From an uncultured Oscillospiraceae bacterium (GTDB lineage Bacteria > Bacillota > Clostridia > Oscillospirales > Oscillospiraceae): 64,000 bases of DNA. Location of the stretch: the NCBI GenBank assembly GCA_947589225.1, contig CANQBC010000001.1:124001-188000 (forward strand), in the 5' to 3' direction. The notes beneath the pieces were generated by a model that searched no databases, had not been told where the DNA came from, and was given only the letters and a program-made list of their open reading frames with translations. Positions within the stretch are counted from its first letter, which is position 1, and every line of letters begins with the position of its first letter. Made by a program: the position numbers and the translations under genes. This document shows positions 14,435-22,703 of this stretch, one piece after another.

Positions 14435-14605
14435 ATGACGATAAGCGAGGTGGAGACCCGTACCGGCCTTGAACGGGCCGCCGTGCGCTGCTGCGAAAAG
14501 GAGAAGCTCATCGCGCCGGCCAGGGAAATGAACGGCTGCCGCAAACTACTCCGAGGCGGACATGATTCTTTTGCGTTCTCCGTCATGAGAAGCGGCGGTT
14601 CCTGA
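14435..14605 (+). pseudogene. Truncated, frameshifted MerR-family regulator
   Basis: After an AAAGGAGG site the frame reads MTISEVETRTGLERAAVRCC, then EKEKLIAPAREMNGCR. This is the classic MerR N-terminal helix-turn-helix (about 37 residues). The frame then departs into unrelated sequence and stops after 56 codons. Dropping one A from the AAA at about 14542-14544 restores NYSEADMILLR, the expected MerR continuation, but this also stops soon after. The gene therefore carries a one-base insertion and has lost its C-terminal effector part. Its target gene is not evident. Confidence 0.8.
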
Positions 14606-14606
14606 G

Positions 14607-15971
14607 CTATACCGTCAGCGTCCCCGACTCCGACTCAAGCAGGAGAAGGATCTGCTCCTCCCGTCCCGTCTCCCCGTTCAGGTATACCAGCGCGTGGCGC
14701 CCGTCCCGGGTCTCACAGGTGTACTCCTCGCACAGCACCTCGTTTTTCCCCTCGGTGGGGATGAGCGCCGTGCGGTGGGAGACGCAGGTGAGAAACGAGG
14801 AGAGCGCGGAGATCTTCTCCTCCGGGTCAAACGCGAGCGTCCCGAGCTCCCGCGTCCCGTGGCACATGACGTATCCCGCCGCCTCCATACCCACGACCTC
14901 ACCGGAGTCCAGAGCCACCGTGACCTTGATGAGATCGGGGTAGCAGATGACGCCGTTTTGTTCATAGGCGAAGCTGGCCACCAGCTCGCCGCCCTCGGCC
15001 TGGTGGTAGGTGGGGGTCATCGACTCATAGCCGTGGTTTTTCAGAAACGCCTCCGCAGCGCGGAGGGCCGCCTCCGGGGAGACGTTTCCCTCGGCGGACT
15101 CCCGCGCCGTGCCGTAGTAGATGACCTTTCCGCCGCGGGCAGTCACCTCCACCGTCCGCACCTCGTTCGCGTGCTGGACGGTGAAAACGTACACCGGCAC
15201 GGGCTCGGCCCGGTAGAAGCGAAATTCCGGATCACCCTCTCGCATCCCCAAAAACTCCGCCGCCGCGCGCCTTGCCCCGTCCTCGTCCACCTGGGGAAGC
15301 CCGGTGAGAAGCCGCGGCTCCGCCCTTTGGATATGCTCGGAAAACGGCCCGTCGTAGATAAGCGCGGGCAGCTCGGGCAGATCGTCCTCCAGAGCCTTGA
15401 AGGATCCCACGAAGCCCGTGTCCACCAGGGAATCCTCGGCGTTTGCGATGGCGCCCTCCGCCTTTTCCAGCTCCGAGGTGCTTATCTCCCCCGCGATGAG
15501 CCGCGCCGTCAGCTCGCTGAGCGCCGCGGAGACCTGGGAGGCGCTTTTTGACATGGTCTGCAGCGCCTCCCGCTCCTCCTCCGACAGTACTCCGCCCCTG
15601 GCCGCGTCCCGGGACAGATAGAACATATAGTCCCCGGTCTTGCTCAGAAACGCCGCCGTGTGCTCCAGCTCAACGGCGCCGTACGGCAGGGAGGATATGG
15701 CCTGAGAAGCCGCCGCGCAATGGGCGTAGCCCTCCGCGCAGACGGTGCTTACCATGGCCGGAGAGGCCGCGCACAGGCTCTTTTGCAGGGTCGCGTCCAG
15801 TTCCCCCACGGCGGTGGACAGCTCCGTGAAGGCGTGGTCGTACCCGATGGCTACCGCCCGCTCAAGCCCCGTGCTCCGGCGGTTCGCCTTTACCAGAAAA
15901 GCCCCCATTACCAGCACCGCCGCCAGGGAGTATATCACAATGAGCCGTCCGGCCTTTTTTGAATAATACAT
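14607..15971 (-). CDS. ypeB: Spore germination protein YpeB
   Basis: A 454-residue protein close in length to Bacillus YpeB. An N-terminal membrane anchor (LIVIYSLAAVLVMGAFLV, about 9-26) precedes an alpha-helical region and C-terminal PepSY-like repeats (for example FTVQHANEVRTVEVTARGGK and IKVTVALDSGEVVGMEAAGY). In Bacillus, YpeB is needed for the spore cortex lytic enzyme SleB to be stable and localised. No sleB is adjacent here, although ypeB usually follows it. The gene stands alone behind a hairpin that pairs its own ribosome binding site. Confidence 0.9.
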   Translation of the reverse strand: MYYSKKAGRLIVIYSLAAVLVMGAFLVKANRRSTGLERAVAIGYDHAFTELSTAVGELDATLQKSLCAASPAMVSTVCAEGYAHCAAASQAISSLPYGAVELEHTAAFLSKTGDYMFYLSRDAARGGVLSEEEREALQTMSKSASQVSAALSELTARLIAGEISTSELEKAEGAIANAEDSLVDTGFVGSFKALEDDLPELPALIYDGPFSEHIQRAEPRLLTGLPQVDEDGARRAAAEFLGMREGDPEFRFYRAEPVPVYVFTVQHANEVRTVEVTARGGKVIYYGTARESAEGNVSPEAALRAAEAFLKNHGYESMTPTYHQAEGGELVASFAYEQNGVICYPDLIKVTVALDSGEVVGMEAAGYVMCHGTRELGTLAFDPEEKISALSSFLTCVSHRTALIPTEGKNEVLCEEYTCETRDGRHALVYLNGETGREEQILLLLESESGTLTV

Positions 15972-15974
15972 AAA

Positions 15975-16016
15975 ATCACCCCTTTGCCACTAAATTTCGC
16001 GGCAAAGGGGTTTTTT
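15975..16016 (-). promoter_or_regulatory. Hairpin that sequesters the ypeB ribosome binding site
   Basis: CCCCTTTGCC and GGCAAAGGGG form a perfect 10-bp stem with a 12-nt loop. On the ypeB message the second arm contains the AAAGGGGTG ribosome binding site, a few bases before the ATG. On the plus strand the same stem is followed by TTTTTT and could act as a terminator. Confidence 0.65.
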
Positions 16017-16070
16017 AATCAATGAAATAATTGCCTTGGAAAAATACAAAAGAATACTTAAAATAAATGC

Positions 16071-16099
16071 TTGACAATACTTTAAAATCGTGGTATATT
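16071..16099 (+). promoter_or_regulatory. Strong promoter pointing antisense into gltX
   Basis: TTGACA (16071-16076), 17-bp spacer, TATATT (16094-16099). There is no plus-strand gene downstream; transcription would start about 10 bp before the 3' end of gltX and run antisense to it. Confidence 0.65.
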
Positions 16100-16116
16100 G
16101 ACTGTGGATAAGAGCC

Positions 16117-17607
16117 CTACCGTTTATTTTCCAGCGCGAACCTTACGCGCCTGAGAACCTCGTCCTTTCCAAGGATCCTGGAAATTTCCACCGCCCCGCC
16201 GGGGGTGACGGCCCGGCCCGTGACCGCGATGCGCAGGGGCCACATGATCTTCGCGTTTTTCACGCCCTCGGCCTCCGCCATTTGGGTCAAGGCGGCCAGA
16301 AGATGCTCGTCGTCCCAGACCGGCAGACCTTCCAGCACCGGCAGGAGCTTTTGAAGCGTCTCCAGGGAGCCGGGGATGTCGGTCTTTGACTTCTTGTGGA
16401 CGAAAAGCTCCGGGGAGTAGTCGGGAAGCGCGTCGAAAAAGTCCACCTTTTCCGGAATCTCCGTGAGTTTCTCCGTCCTCGGCTGCAGGAGCGCCGCCAC
16501 CTGCCCGGTGTCCACGGCGGGGTTTTTCACCGCCTTGCGGATCCACGGCCCGGCGGCCCTGGCGAAGTCCTCCGGGCTCATGGCCCGCAGGTATTCCGCG
16601 TTAAAATAGGTGAGCTTGTTGATGTCAAAGACAGCCGGGGACTTGGAAACGCCGTGGATGTCGAACACCTGGGCAAGCTCGGAGAGAGAGTAGATCTCCC
16701 GCTCGCCTCCAGGCGACCAGCCCAGGAGCGCCACGTAGTTCACCACCGCGGGGGTCAGATACCCGTCCGCGATAAGATCCTCGTAAGAGGGATCTCCGTG
16801 GCGCTTGCTCATTTTCCGGGCGGCGCCCGTCTCCGCGTCCGTCACCATGACGGAGGAGCAGTGGACGTAGGTGGGGATCTCCCAGCCGAAGGCCCGGTAG
16901 AGGAGGTCATACTTGGGGGCGGAGCTTAAATACTCGGCGCCCCGAACCACATGGGTGATGCCCATCAGGTGGTCGTCGATAACGTTGGCGAAGTTGTAGG
17001 TGGGAAGGCCGTCGGATTTGAGGAGGATCTGATCCTCCAGCTCCCTGTTCTCCACGGTGATGTCGCCGTAGACGGCGTCGTGGAAGGTGGTGGAGCCCTC
17101 CCTCGGCATCCTCTGGCGTATGACGTAAGGCTCGCCCGCCGCGGCTTTCGCGTCAGCTTCCTCTTTTGTCAGGGTGCGGCATGGGTCGTCGTCCCGGTTG
17201 AAGTCGCCGGAGTCCTCCCCGGACTCGGTCTTGCCGCAAAAGCACCGATAGGCGGCGCCCTTCTCAATGAGAAACTCCGCGTACTCCTTATAGAAGCCCC
17301 GCCGTTCGGTCTGGATATAGGGCCCCACGGGGCCGCCCACGTCCGGGCCCTCGTCATGGTCGAGACCGCATTCGGCAAGAGTCCTGTATATGACGTCCAC
17401 CGCGCCCTCCACGAGACGCCCCTGGTCGGTGTCCTCGATGCGAAGGATGAATTTTCCCCCCGCGTGGCGGGCGATGAGCCAGGTGTAGAGCGCCGTGCGC
17501 AGATTGCCCACGTGCATATACCCGGTGGGGGAGGGGGCAAAGCGCGTCCGCACACCGTCGTGGGGGATGCGCGCCTCCATATCCGCGAACCATTTCATAT
17601 CAGGCAT
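16117..17607 (-). CDS. gltX: Glutamyl-tRNA synthetase
   Basis: A 496-residue class I aminoacyl-tRNA synthetase that charges tRNA-Glu (and in many Gram-positives tRNA-Gln) with glutamate. HIGH-type motif: APSPTGYMHVGNLRTALY. KMSKS-type motif: KMSKRHGD. An FILRIEDTDQGR substrate-binding region and a C-terminal anticodon-binding domain are present. ATG 17607 has GGAGG 8 nt upstream. Its promoter is at 17746-17718. It is monocistronic and is probably opposed by an antisense promoter at its 3' end. Confidence 0.96.
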   Translation of the reverse strand: MPDMKWFADMEARIPHDGVRTRFAPSPTGYMHVGNLRTALYTWLIARHAGGKFILRIEDTDQGRLVEGAVDVIYRTLAECGLDHDEGPDVGGPVGPYIQTERRGFYKEYAEFLIEKGAAYRCFCGKTESGEDSGDFNRDDDPCRTLTKEEADAKAAAGEPYVIRQRMPREGSTTFHDAVYGDITVENRELEDQILLKSDGLPTYNFANVIDDHLMGITHVVRGAEYLSSAPKYDLLYRAFGWEIPTYVHCSSVMVTDAETGAARKMSKRHGDPSYEDLIADGYLTPAVVNYVALLGWSPGGEREIYSLSELAQVFDIHGVSKSPAVFDINKLTYFNAEYLRAMSPEDFARAAGPWIRKAVKNPAVDTGQVAALLQPRTEKLTEIPEKVDFFDALPDYSPELFVHKKSKTDIPGSLETLQKLLPVLEGLPVWDDEHLLAALTQMAEAEGVKNAKIMWPLRIAVTGRAVTPGGAVEISRILGKDEVLRRVRFALENKR

Positions 17608-17717
17608 GGAAAAAACCTCCAAATCAACGATAAGCTTTCGCGCTTTTTCGCGCCGCAGACCGGCGGGGGAAGGGAAAAATGCGGGAAAAACGCCGCGCCG
17701 CCCCACGGTTCGCGGAT

Positions 17718-17746
17718 ATTATACGGTATTTTTCTTTAAAATTCAA
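17718..17746 (-). promoter_or_regulatory. Promoter of gltX
   Basis: On the minus strand TTGAAT (17746-17741), 17-bp spacer, TATAAT (17723-17718). It overlaps the divergent promoter of the FHA-FtsW gene. Confidence 0.75.
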
Positions 17747-17763
17747 GACAAATGTGCTATAAT
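17735..17763 (+). promoter_or_regulatory. Extended -10 promoter of the FHA-FtsW gene
   Basis: TATAAT at 17758-17763 is preceded by TGC (extended -10); a weak TTTAAA -35 lies 17 bp upstream. The spacer and -35 overlap the gltX promoter, so the two divergent promoters may compete. Confidence 0.65.
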
Positions 17764-17806
17764 ATGCAAATCTGCCGATTCATCGCCGGGAAGGGGGCCT
17801 TCGACC

Positions 17807-19543
17807 ATGGAGCTATTGAATAACGCCGCGTTTTTTGAAGCTGCGGACGCCATGACCGCCGCCTCCCGCTGGATCCTGCCGGCGCTGGCGGCGCTCATCC
17901 TTCTGCGCTGCGCTGTCTCCATGCTCTCGGGGAAGCCGGAGCGGGAGGTGTGGGGGTGGCTCTCCCTGCCCAACGGGGCGAAGATCGAGCTCACCAATTG
18001 GGAGAATATCGTGGGCCGGTCGGGGTCGGCGGACGTGCGCCTTGATTATTCGTCCGTCTCCCGCACCCACGCGGCGCTGACGCGGGATATGAAGGGCGGC
18101 TGGACGGTGCAGGATCTGCGCTCAAAAAACGGCACGAAGCTGCGGGGAAGGCCCCTCAGGGAACCCGCCGCCATTCACGCCGGAGACATCGTCTCCTTCG
18201 GCGGCGCCTCCTGCGTCTTTACCCCCTCCACGGTGAAGGACGAAAAGACCCAGGCCCGGACGCGCCGCCGCCCCGGCGCGCGTGTCCATCCGGGGGCCAC
18301 GCTCATATTGCTCACCGCCTTTACGCTGACGCTGGGCGTACAGCACACCGCCGCGGCGGGGGAGGGGGTAAGTCCCGCCGTCCCCACGGCCTTTCTGGCG
18401 CTCACCGTCCTCATGTGGGCCTGCTACGCCATAACGCGCGGCCTCCACCGCACGGGCTTTGAGGTGGAGACGCTGGCCTTCTTCCTTACCGCCATCGGCC
18501 TTGGCGTCTGCGCGTCCTCCGACCCGGAGGGGCTCTGGAAACAGCTTGCGTGCCTCGCGGCCGGGGTCGCACTCTATTTCTTCATCGGCTCGTGGCTGCG
18601 CGATCTGGAGCGCGCGAAGGCCATGCGCGCGCCTATGGCCGTCATCGGCATCCTTCTGCTTGTCGTCAATCTCGTCACCGCCCGGAGCATCTTCGGGGCG
18701 AAAAACTGGATACGGATCGCCGGGATCTCCTTCCAGCCCTCGGAGCTTGTGAAGATCTGCTTTGTGTTCACCGGCGCCGCGACGCTGGACAGGCTCTATC
18801 GCAAACGCAACCTCATCGCCTTCGTGGCCTTCGCCGGGGCGTGCGTGCTGTGTCTGGGGGCCATGAGCGATTTCGGGACGGCGGCCGTGTTTTTCGCCGC
18901 CTACATCGTCATCGCCTTCATGCGCTCGGGGAGCTTTGCCACCGTGCTTTTGTCCCTAGCGGGCACCGGCCTTGGCGTTTTCATGGTTCTCACCGCGCGC
19001 CCCTATGTGCTGTCCCGCTTTTCCGCCTGGGGCCACGCCTGGCAGGATCCCCAGGGGGGCGGCTTCCAGCAGACGCGCACCATGGCCGCCGCCGCCTCCG
19101 GAGGGCTTTTGGGCCTGGGCGGGGGCAAGGGACGGCTCCATCTGGTCTTTGCCGCCGACACGGACATGGCTTTCGGCATGGTGGCGGAGGAGCTGGGGCT
19201 TATCGTGGCGGTAGTATCCATTCTGGCGCTGGTGCTGCTGGCCCTCTTCGCCGTCCGCTCGGCGGGCCAGGCTCGAAGCTCCTTCTACGCCATCGGGGCG
19301 TGCGCCGCCGTGACCATCCTGCTCACGCAGCTTACGCTCAACGTCTTTGGCTCCCTGGATATCCTGCCCTTCACCGGGGTCACGTTTCCGCTGGTGTCAA
19401 AGGGCGGCTCCAGCACGATCTCCGTCTGGGGACTTCTGGCCTTCGTCAAGGCCGCGGACGCGCGGCAGAACGCGTCCTTCGCCATCGCCCTCGACCGGAA
19501 AAAGGAGAAAAAGCACAAAAAAGCGGGAGGTGAGCGGGTGTGA
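17807..19543 (+). CDS. FHA domain fused to FtsW/RodA/SpoVE-type SEDS glycosyltransferase
   Basis: A 578-residue membrane protein. One membrane segment (about 20-38) is followed by a cytoplasmic FHA phosphothreonine-binding domain (about 65-125; IVGRSGSADVRL, SVSRTHA, DLRSKNGT). About ten membrane helices of the SEDS family follow, with NLVTARSIFGAKNWIRIAG, FQPSELVKI and LPFTGVTFPLVSKGGSS, the conserved loops of lipid II polymerases. It should polymerise peptidoglycan glycan strands together with the transpeptidase encoded immediately downstream (4-nt GTGA overlap). The FHA domain suggests control by a Ser/Thr kinase, none of which is in this window. Confidence 0.93.
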   Translation: MELLNNAAFFEAADAMTAASRWILPALAALILLRCAVSMLSGKPEREVWGWLSLPNGAKIELTNWENIVGRSGSADVRLDYSSVSRTHAALTRDMKGGWTVQDLRSKNGTKLRGRPLREPAAIHAGDIVSFGGASCVFTPSTVKDEKTQARTRRRPGARVHPGATLILLTAFTLTLGVQHTAAAGEGVSPAVPTAFLALTVLMWACYAITRGLHRTGFEVETLAFFLTAIGLGVCASSDPEGLWKQLACLAAGVALYFFIGSWLRDLERAKAMRAPMAVIGILLLVVNLVTARSIFGAKNWIRIAGISFQPSELVKICFVFTGAATLDRLYRKRNLIAFVAFAGACVLCLGAMSDFGTAAVFFAAYIVIAFMRSGSFATVLLSLAGTGLGVFMVLTARPYVLSRFSAWGHAWQDPQGGGFQQTRTMAAAASGGLLGLGGGKGRLHLVFAADTDMAFGMVAEELGLIVAVVSILALVLLALFAVRSAGQARSSFYAIGACAAVTILLTQLTLNVFGSLDILPFTGVTFPLVSKGGSSTISVWGLLAFVKAADARQNASFAIALDRKKEKKHKKAGGERV

Positions 19544-20865
19544 AAAGAATTCAAAAAAGGGCGCTGGCGGTGTCCCTGCTCGTCATAGTTATCCTGGCCC
19601 TCACAGCCCTTTACGTCACCCGCTGGGCCGTCCACGGCGGGGAGTGGGCCGGCTTTTCCTCCAACGGCGACGCCTTTACCGCCGGCCGCATCCGGGCCGG
19701 AACCATCCGGGATCGGGACGGGGAGACCCTCTACACCGTCCGGGACGGGGAGGGGAGCTACGCCGGGGATGATAGCGTAAGGCGCGCGTGCCTCCACATC
19801 ATCGGCGACAGGGCCGGGTTCATCGGCTCCGGGGCCATATTCAACTACGCCGGGACCATCCTGGGCTACGACCCTGTAAACGGCCTGTACAGCGCCGACG
19901 GCGCGGGCGGCGTCCTCACCCTGTCGGTGGACGCCGGCGCGCAAAAGGCCGCGTGGGAGGCGCTGGACGGCAGGAACGGCGCGGTGGCGGTCATAAACTA
20001 CGTCACGGGCGAGGTGGTCTGCTGCGTGTCCTCGCCCGCCTTCGACCCGGAAAACCCGCCGGAGGCCGCGCCGGACGACACGTCGGGGATCTACATGAAC
20101 AGGCCCCTGTCGGCCGTCTACACGCCCGGCTCCACCTTCAAGCTTATCACCCTGGCGGCGGCCATCGAGAACATCGAGGACGTCTTTGACCGGGACTTTC
20201 ACTGCACCGGCTCCATGGAGGTGGGCGGCGGCCGGGTCACCTGCACCCACGCCCACGGGGACATGAAGCTGGAGGACGCCCTGGCTCTTTCGTGCAACTG
20301 CGCCTTCGGGCAGCTGGCGCTGGAGCTGGGAGGGGAGACGCTCCAAAAGTACGCCGAACAGTACGGCCTCACAAAGCGCCAATCCGTGGACGGCCTCCAC
20401 ACCGCGGCGGGCCGCTTTGACGCCGGGGCGGAGGGAAGCCTCAACCTGGCCTGGTCGGGGGCGGGGCAGTATAACGACCTTGTAAACCCCATGGCAATGG
20501 CCAGATTCGTGGCCGCCATCGCCAACTCCGGCGACGCTCCGGCGCTCACCATGGTGAAGGAGACAACGCGCCTGGGGATCTCGTACGACCACATCATGAA
20601 CGCCGCCACGGCGGACAAAATAGCGCAGATCATGGATTACGCCGTGCAGCGCACCTACGGGCCGGAGAACTTTCCGGGCCTCACGCTCCGGGCCAAATCC
20701 GGCACCGCCGAGGTGGGGACGGACAGGCCCAACGCCTGGTTCGTGGGCTTTATCGAGGATCCCGACCACCCCTACGCCTTTGCCGTGTGCGTGGAGAACG
20801 CCGGCTTCGGCTCAAGCGTGGCAGGCCCCGTGGCGAACGCCGTGCTCCAGGCGGCGGTGGAATAA
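19540..20865 (+). CDS. Class B penicillin-binding protein (transpeptidase partner of the SEDS protein)
   Basis: A 441-residue, N-terminally anchored (residues about 8-26) transpeptidase that crosslinks peptidoglycan outside the membrane. The three active-site motifs are present: STFK with Ser198 and Lys201, SCN at 251-253, and KSGTAE at 386-391. The dimerisation region is short, as in the PbpA/small PBP2-like proteins paired with FHA-SEDS genes in Gram-positives. The GTG start overlaps the stop codon of the SEDS gene. Confidence 0.94.
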   Translation: MKRIQKRALAVSLLVIVILALTALYVTRWAVHGGEWAGFSSNGDAFTAGRIRAGTIRDRDGETLYTVRDGEGSYAGDDSVRRACLHIIGDRAGFIGSGAIFNYAGTILGYDPVNGLYSADGAGGVLTLSVDAGAQKAAWEALDGRNGAVAVINYVTGEVVCCVSSPAFDPENPPEAAPDDTSGIYMNRPLSAVYTPGSTFKLITLAAAIENIEDVFDRDFHCTGSMEVGGGRVTCTHAHGDMKLEDALALSCNCAFGQLALELGGETLQKYAEQYGLTKRQSVDGLHTAAGRFDAGAEGSLNLAWSGAGQYNDLVNPMAMARFVAAIANSGDAPALTMVKETTRLGISYDHIMNAATADKIAQIMDYAVQRTYGPENFPGLTLRAKSGTAEVGTDRPNAWFVGFIEDPDHPYAFAVCVENAGFGSSVAGPVANAVLQAAVE

Positions 20866-20930
20866 ACGGGCGTTTGTTGAGAGGAGATCCGCAAGGCCGT
20901 TTTCATGATCATTACAGGGATATTACGGCG

Positions 20931-20988
20931 GGTTTGTAAATCCTGCCCGGCGGGTTTGTAGGGTTTGTAAATCCTGCCCGGCGGGTTT
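20931..20988 (+). repeat. Short tandem duplication upstream of plsY
   Basis: A 27-bp sequence beginning GGTTTGTAAATCCTGCCCGG occurs twice with a 31-bp period (20931 and 20962). It lies between the PBP stop and the plsY promoter. Confidence 0.8.
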
Positions 20989-20991
20989 TAC

Positions 20992-21020
20992 TGGACAAAC
21001 GGGAAAAAGTGTGGTAAAAT
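20992..21020 (+). promoter_or_regulatory. Promoter of plsY
   Basis: TGGACA (20992-20997), 17-bp spacer, TAAAAT (21015-21020), 36 bp before the start codon. Confidence 0.75.
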
Positions 21021-21056
21021 TTATCTTTATCCCGTAAAATGAACGGAGGCGGAGAA

Positions 21057-21686
21057 ATGGAAGTATTAAGGATCGCCGCAGCGGGAGCCGTCGGCTATCT
21101 TTTCGGCTCGATATCCTCGGCGGTGGTGGTGTCGTACATCGTCAGCCGCAAGGATGTGCGCAATTACGGTTCCGGCAACGCGGGGGCCACCAACATGGCG
21201 CGGCTCTTCGGCATGGGCGTGGGCGTGGCCACTTTTCTGCTGGACGGACTGAAAACCGTGGCGGCCATGGCCCTTGGACGCGTCATAGGCGGATATGAGG
21301 GCTTCCTGCTGGCGGCCTTTACCTGCCTTCTCGGTCACTGCTTTCCCGTTTTTTTCGGCTTCAAGGGCGGCAAGGGCGTGTCCGTGGGGGCGGCCATCGG
21401 GCTTATGCTCCACTGGAAGGTTTTCGTTATCATTGTGGCCGTGTTCTTCATGACATTTTTTATAACGCGCCGCGTGTCCGCCGGGTCGGTCATGTGCGCC
21501 ATTACCTTTCTCCCCGCGGAGCTTATCGCCGGATTCCGGGATCTGCCTTCCCTGGCCCTGGGCTTTTGCGCCGGGGCGCTGGTGCTCATTATGCACCGGG
21601 GGAATATCAAAAGGCTCCTTCGCGGCGAGGAAAAGCCCTTCAAACCCCGCAGGATAAGGCCCGACAGGCGGGAAAAAAGTAAATAA
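21057..21686 (+). CDS. plsY: Acyl-phosphate:glycerol-3-phosphate acyltransferase PlsY
   Basis: A 209-residue integral membrane acyltransferase that makes lysophosphatidic acid from acyl-phosphate and glycerol 3-phosphate, the first committed step of phospholipid synthesis. The family signatures are the GYLFGSISSAVVVS region, NYGSGNAGATNMAR, and GHCFPVFFGFKGGKGVS. ATG 21057 (GGAGG, 7-nt spacing) fits better than ATG 21039, which has no RBS. A short stem over the stop codon (21681-21707) may terminate the message. Confidence 0.96.
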   Translation: MEVLRIAAAGAVGYLFGSISSAVVVSYIVSRKDVRNYGSGNAGATNMARLFGMGVGVATFLLDGLKTVAAMALGRVIGGYEGFLLAAFTCLLGHCFPVFFGFKGGKGVSVGAAIGLMLHWKVFVIIVAVFFMTFFITRRVSAGSVMCAITFLPAELIAGFRDLPSLALGFCAGALVLIMHRGNIKRLLRGEEKPFKPRRIRPDRREKSK

Positions 21687-21707
21687 ACCCCATGGGGCCT
21701 TTATTTT
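21681..21707 (+). terminator. Weak terminator over the plsY stop codon
   Basis: AAATAAACCCC pairs with GGGG-CC-TTTATTT across a 2-nt loop, with a CC bulge. The stop codon lies in the left arm and a TTTATTTT tract follows. Confidence 0.45.
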
Positions 21708-21782
21708 CAAAAAAATTGTGGCATTTTAAAGAGAGTTGTGTTATAGTTATTATGGAAACCTGTTCAGAAGGAGGGGATCCCT

Positions 21783-22628
21783 TTGAATATACTGATGGCG
21801 GCGTTTCTGGGACTTGTCCAGGGGATAAGCGAGTTCCTGCCCATATCGAGTTCCGGGCATCTGTCCATATTTCAGAATCTTTTCAACCTTCAGTACTCCG
21901 AGGACGAGCATCTTCTTTTTGATGTGCTTCTCCATCTGGCGACGCTCATCGCGGTGTTCGTATTTTACTGGAGGGACATAAAGGCCATGGCCAAGGACAC
22001 CGTCAGCTTCGTCGCCGGGAACACGTCGGATTCCGGCGAGGGCGGGAGGCTCAAGCCCTCGGTGAGGCTGGTATTCCTCATTATCGTGGCGACCCTGCCG
22101 CTTTTCCTGATGCTGCCCTTCAATGACGCCATAGGAAGTCTGGCCTCCAGGACGCCATTTGTGGCCTTCGCGCTGATCGTCACGGGCGCGCTGGTGTACA
22201 TATCCGGGAAGCTCACCGAGGGGAGAAAGAACGAAAAGACCTCCTCGGTGGTGGACGCGGTCGTTGTGGGAGCGGCCCAGGCCGTGGCGATCATCCCCGG
22301 CCTCTCGCGCTCCGGGACAACCATCACCGTGGGACTGGCGCGGGGCTTCAAGCGTGAGTTCGCGGTGCGGTTTTCCTTCCTCATGTCCATACCGGCTGTT
22401 CTGGGCTCGGTGCTTTTGGAGCTTATCAAGGCCCTCACCTCCGGAACCATCGTTTGGGCCAACCTTCCCGCGTACCTGGTGGGCATGGCCATCGCCGGGG
22501 TGACGGGCTATTTCGCCCTGGCGCTTCTGAAGAAGTTCGTGCTGTCCGGCGAGGCGTTCAGCCGCTTTGCTTACTACTGCTGGGGCGCCGGCGGGCTTGC
22601 GCTGATACTGTCCTTTATTCTGGAGTGA
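21783..22628 (+). CDS. uppP: Undecaprenyl-diphosphatase UppP (BacA)
   Basis: A 281-residue, eight-helix membrane phosphatase that recycles undecaprenyl pyrophosphate, the lipid carrier for cell-wall synthesis; overexpression gives bacitracin resistance. The two conserved active-site regions are present: GLVQGISEFLPISSSGH and PGLSRSGTTITVGL. Translation probably begins at TTG 21783, since AAGGAGG lies 8 nt upstream; ATG 21795 is a possible alternative. Confidence 0.96.
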   Translation: MNILMAAFLGLVQGISEFLPISSSGHLSIFQNLFNLQYSEDEHLLFDVLLHLATLIAVFVFYWRDIKAMAKDTVSFVAGNTSDSGEGGRLKPSVRLVFLIIVATLPLFLMLPFNDAIGSLASRTPFVAFALIVTGALVYISGKLTEGRKNEKTSSVVDAVVVGAAQAVAIIPGLSRSGTTITVGLARGFKREFAVRFSFLMSIPAVLGSVLLELIKALTSGTIVWANLPAYLVGMAIAGVTGYFALALLKKFVLSGEAFSRFAYYCWGAGGLALILSFILE

Positions 22629-22703
22629 CAGCCGAGGGGGCCGGTCGCGGGGCCGGCCTGCACGGCGGACGTTTGATAATTACACTGTTTTCGAGGTTAT
22701 TTC

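Noticed and set aside
15975..16016. Simple rho-independent terminator of a plus-strand gene
   Set aside because: The stem plus T-run fits a terminator on the plus strand, but no plus-strand gene ends there; overlap with the ypeB RBS makes a role in ypeB more likely.
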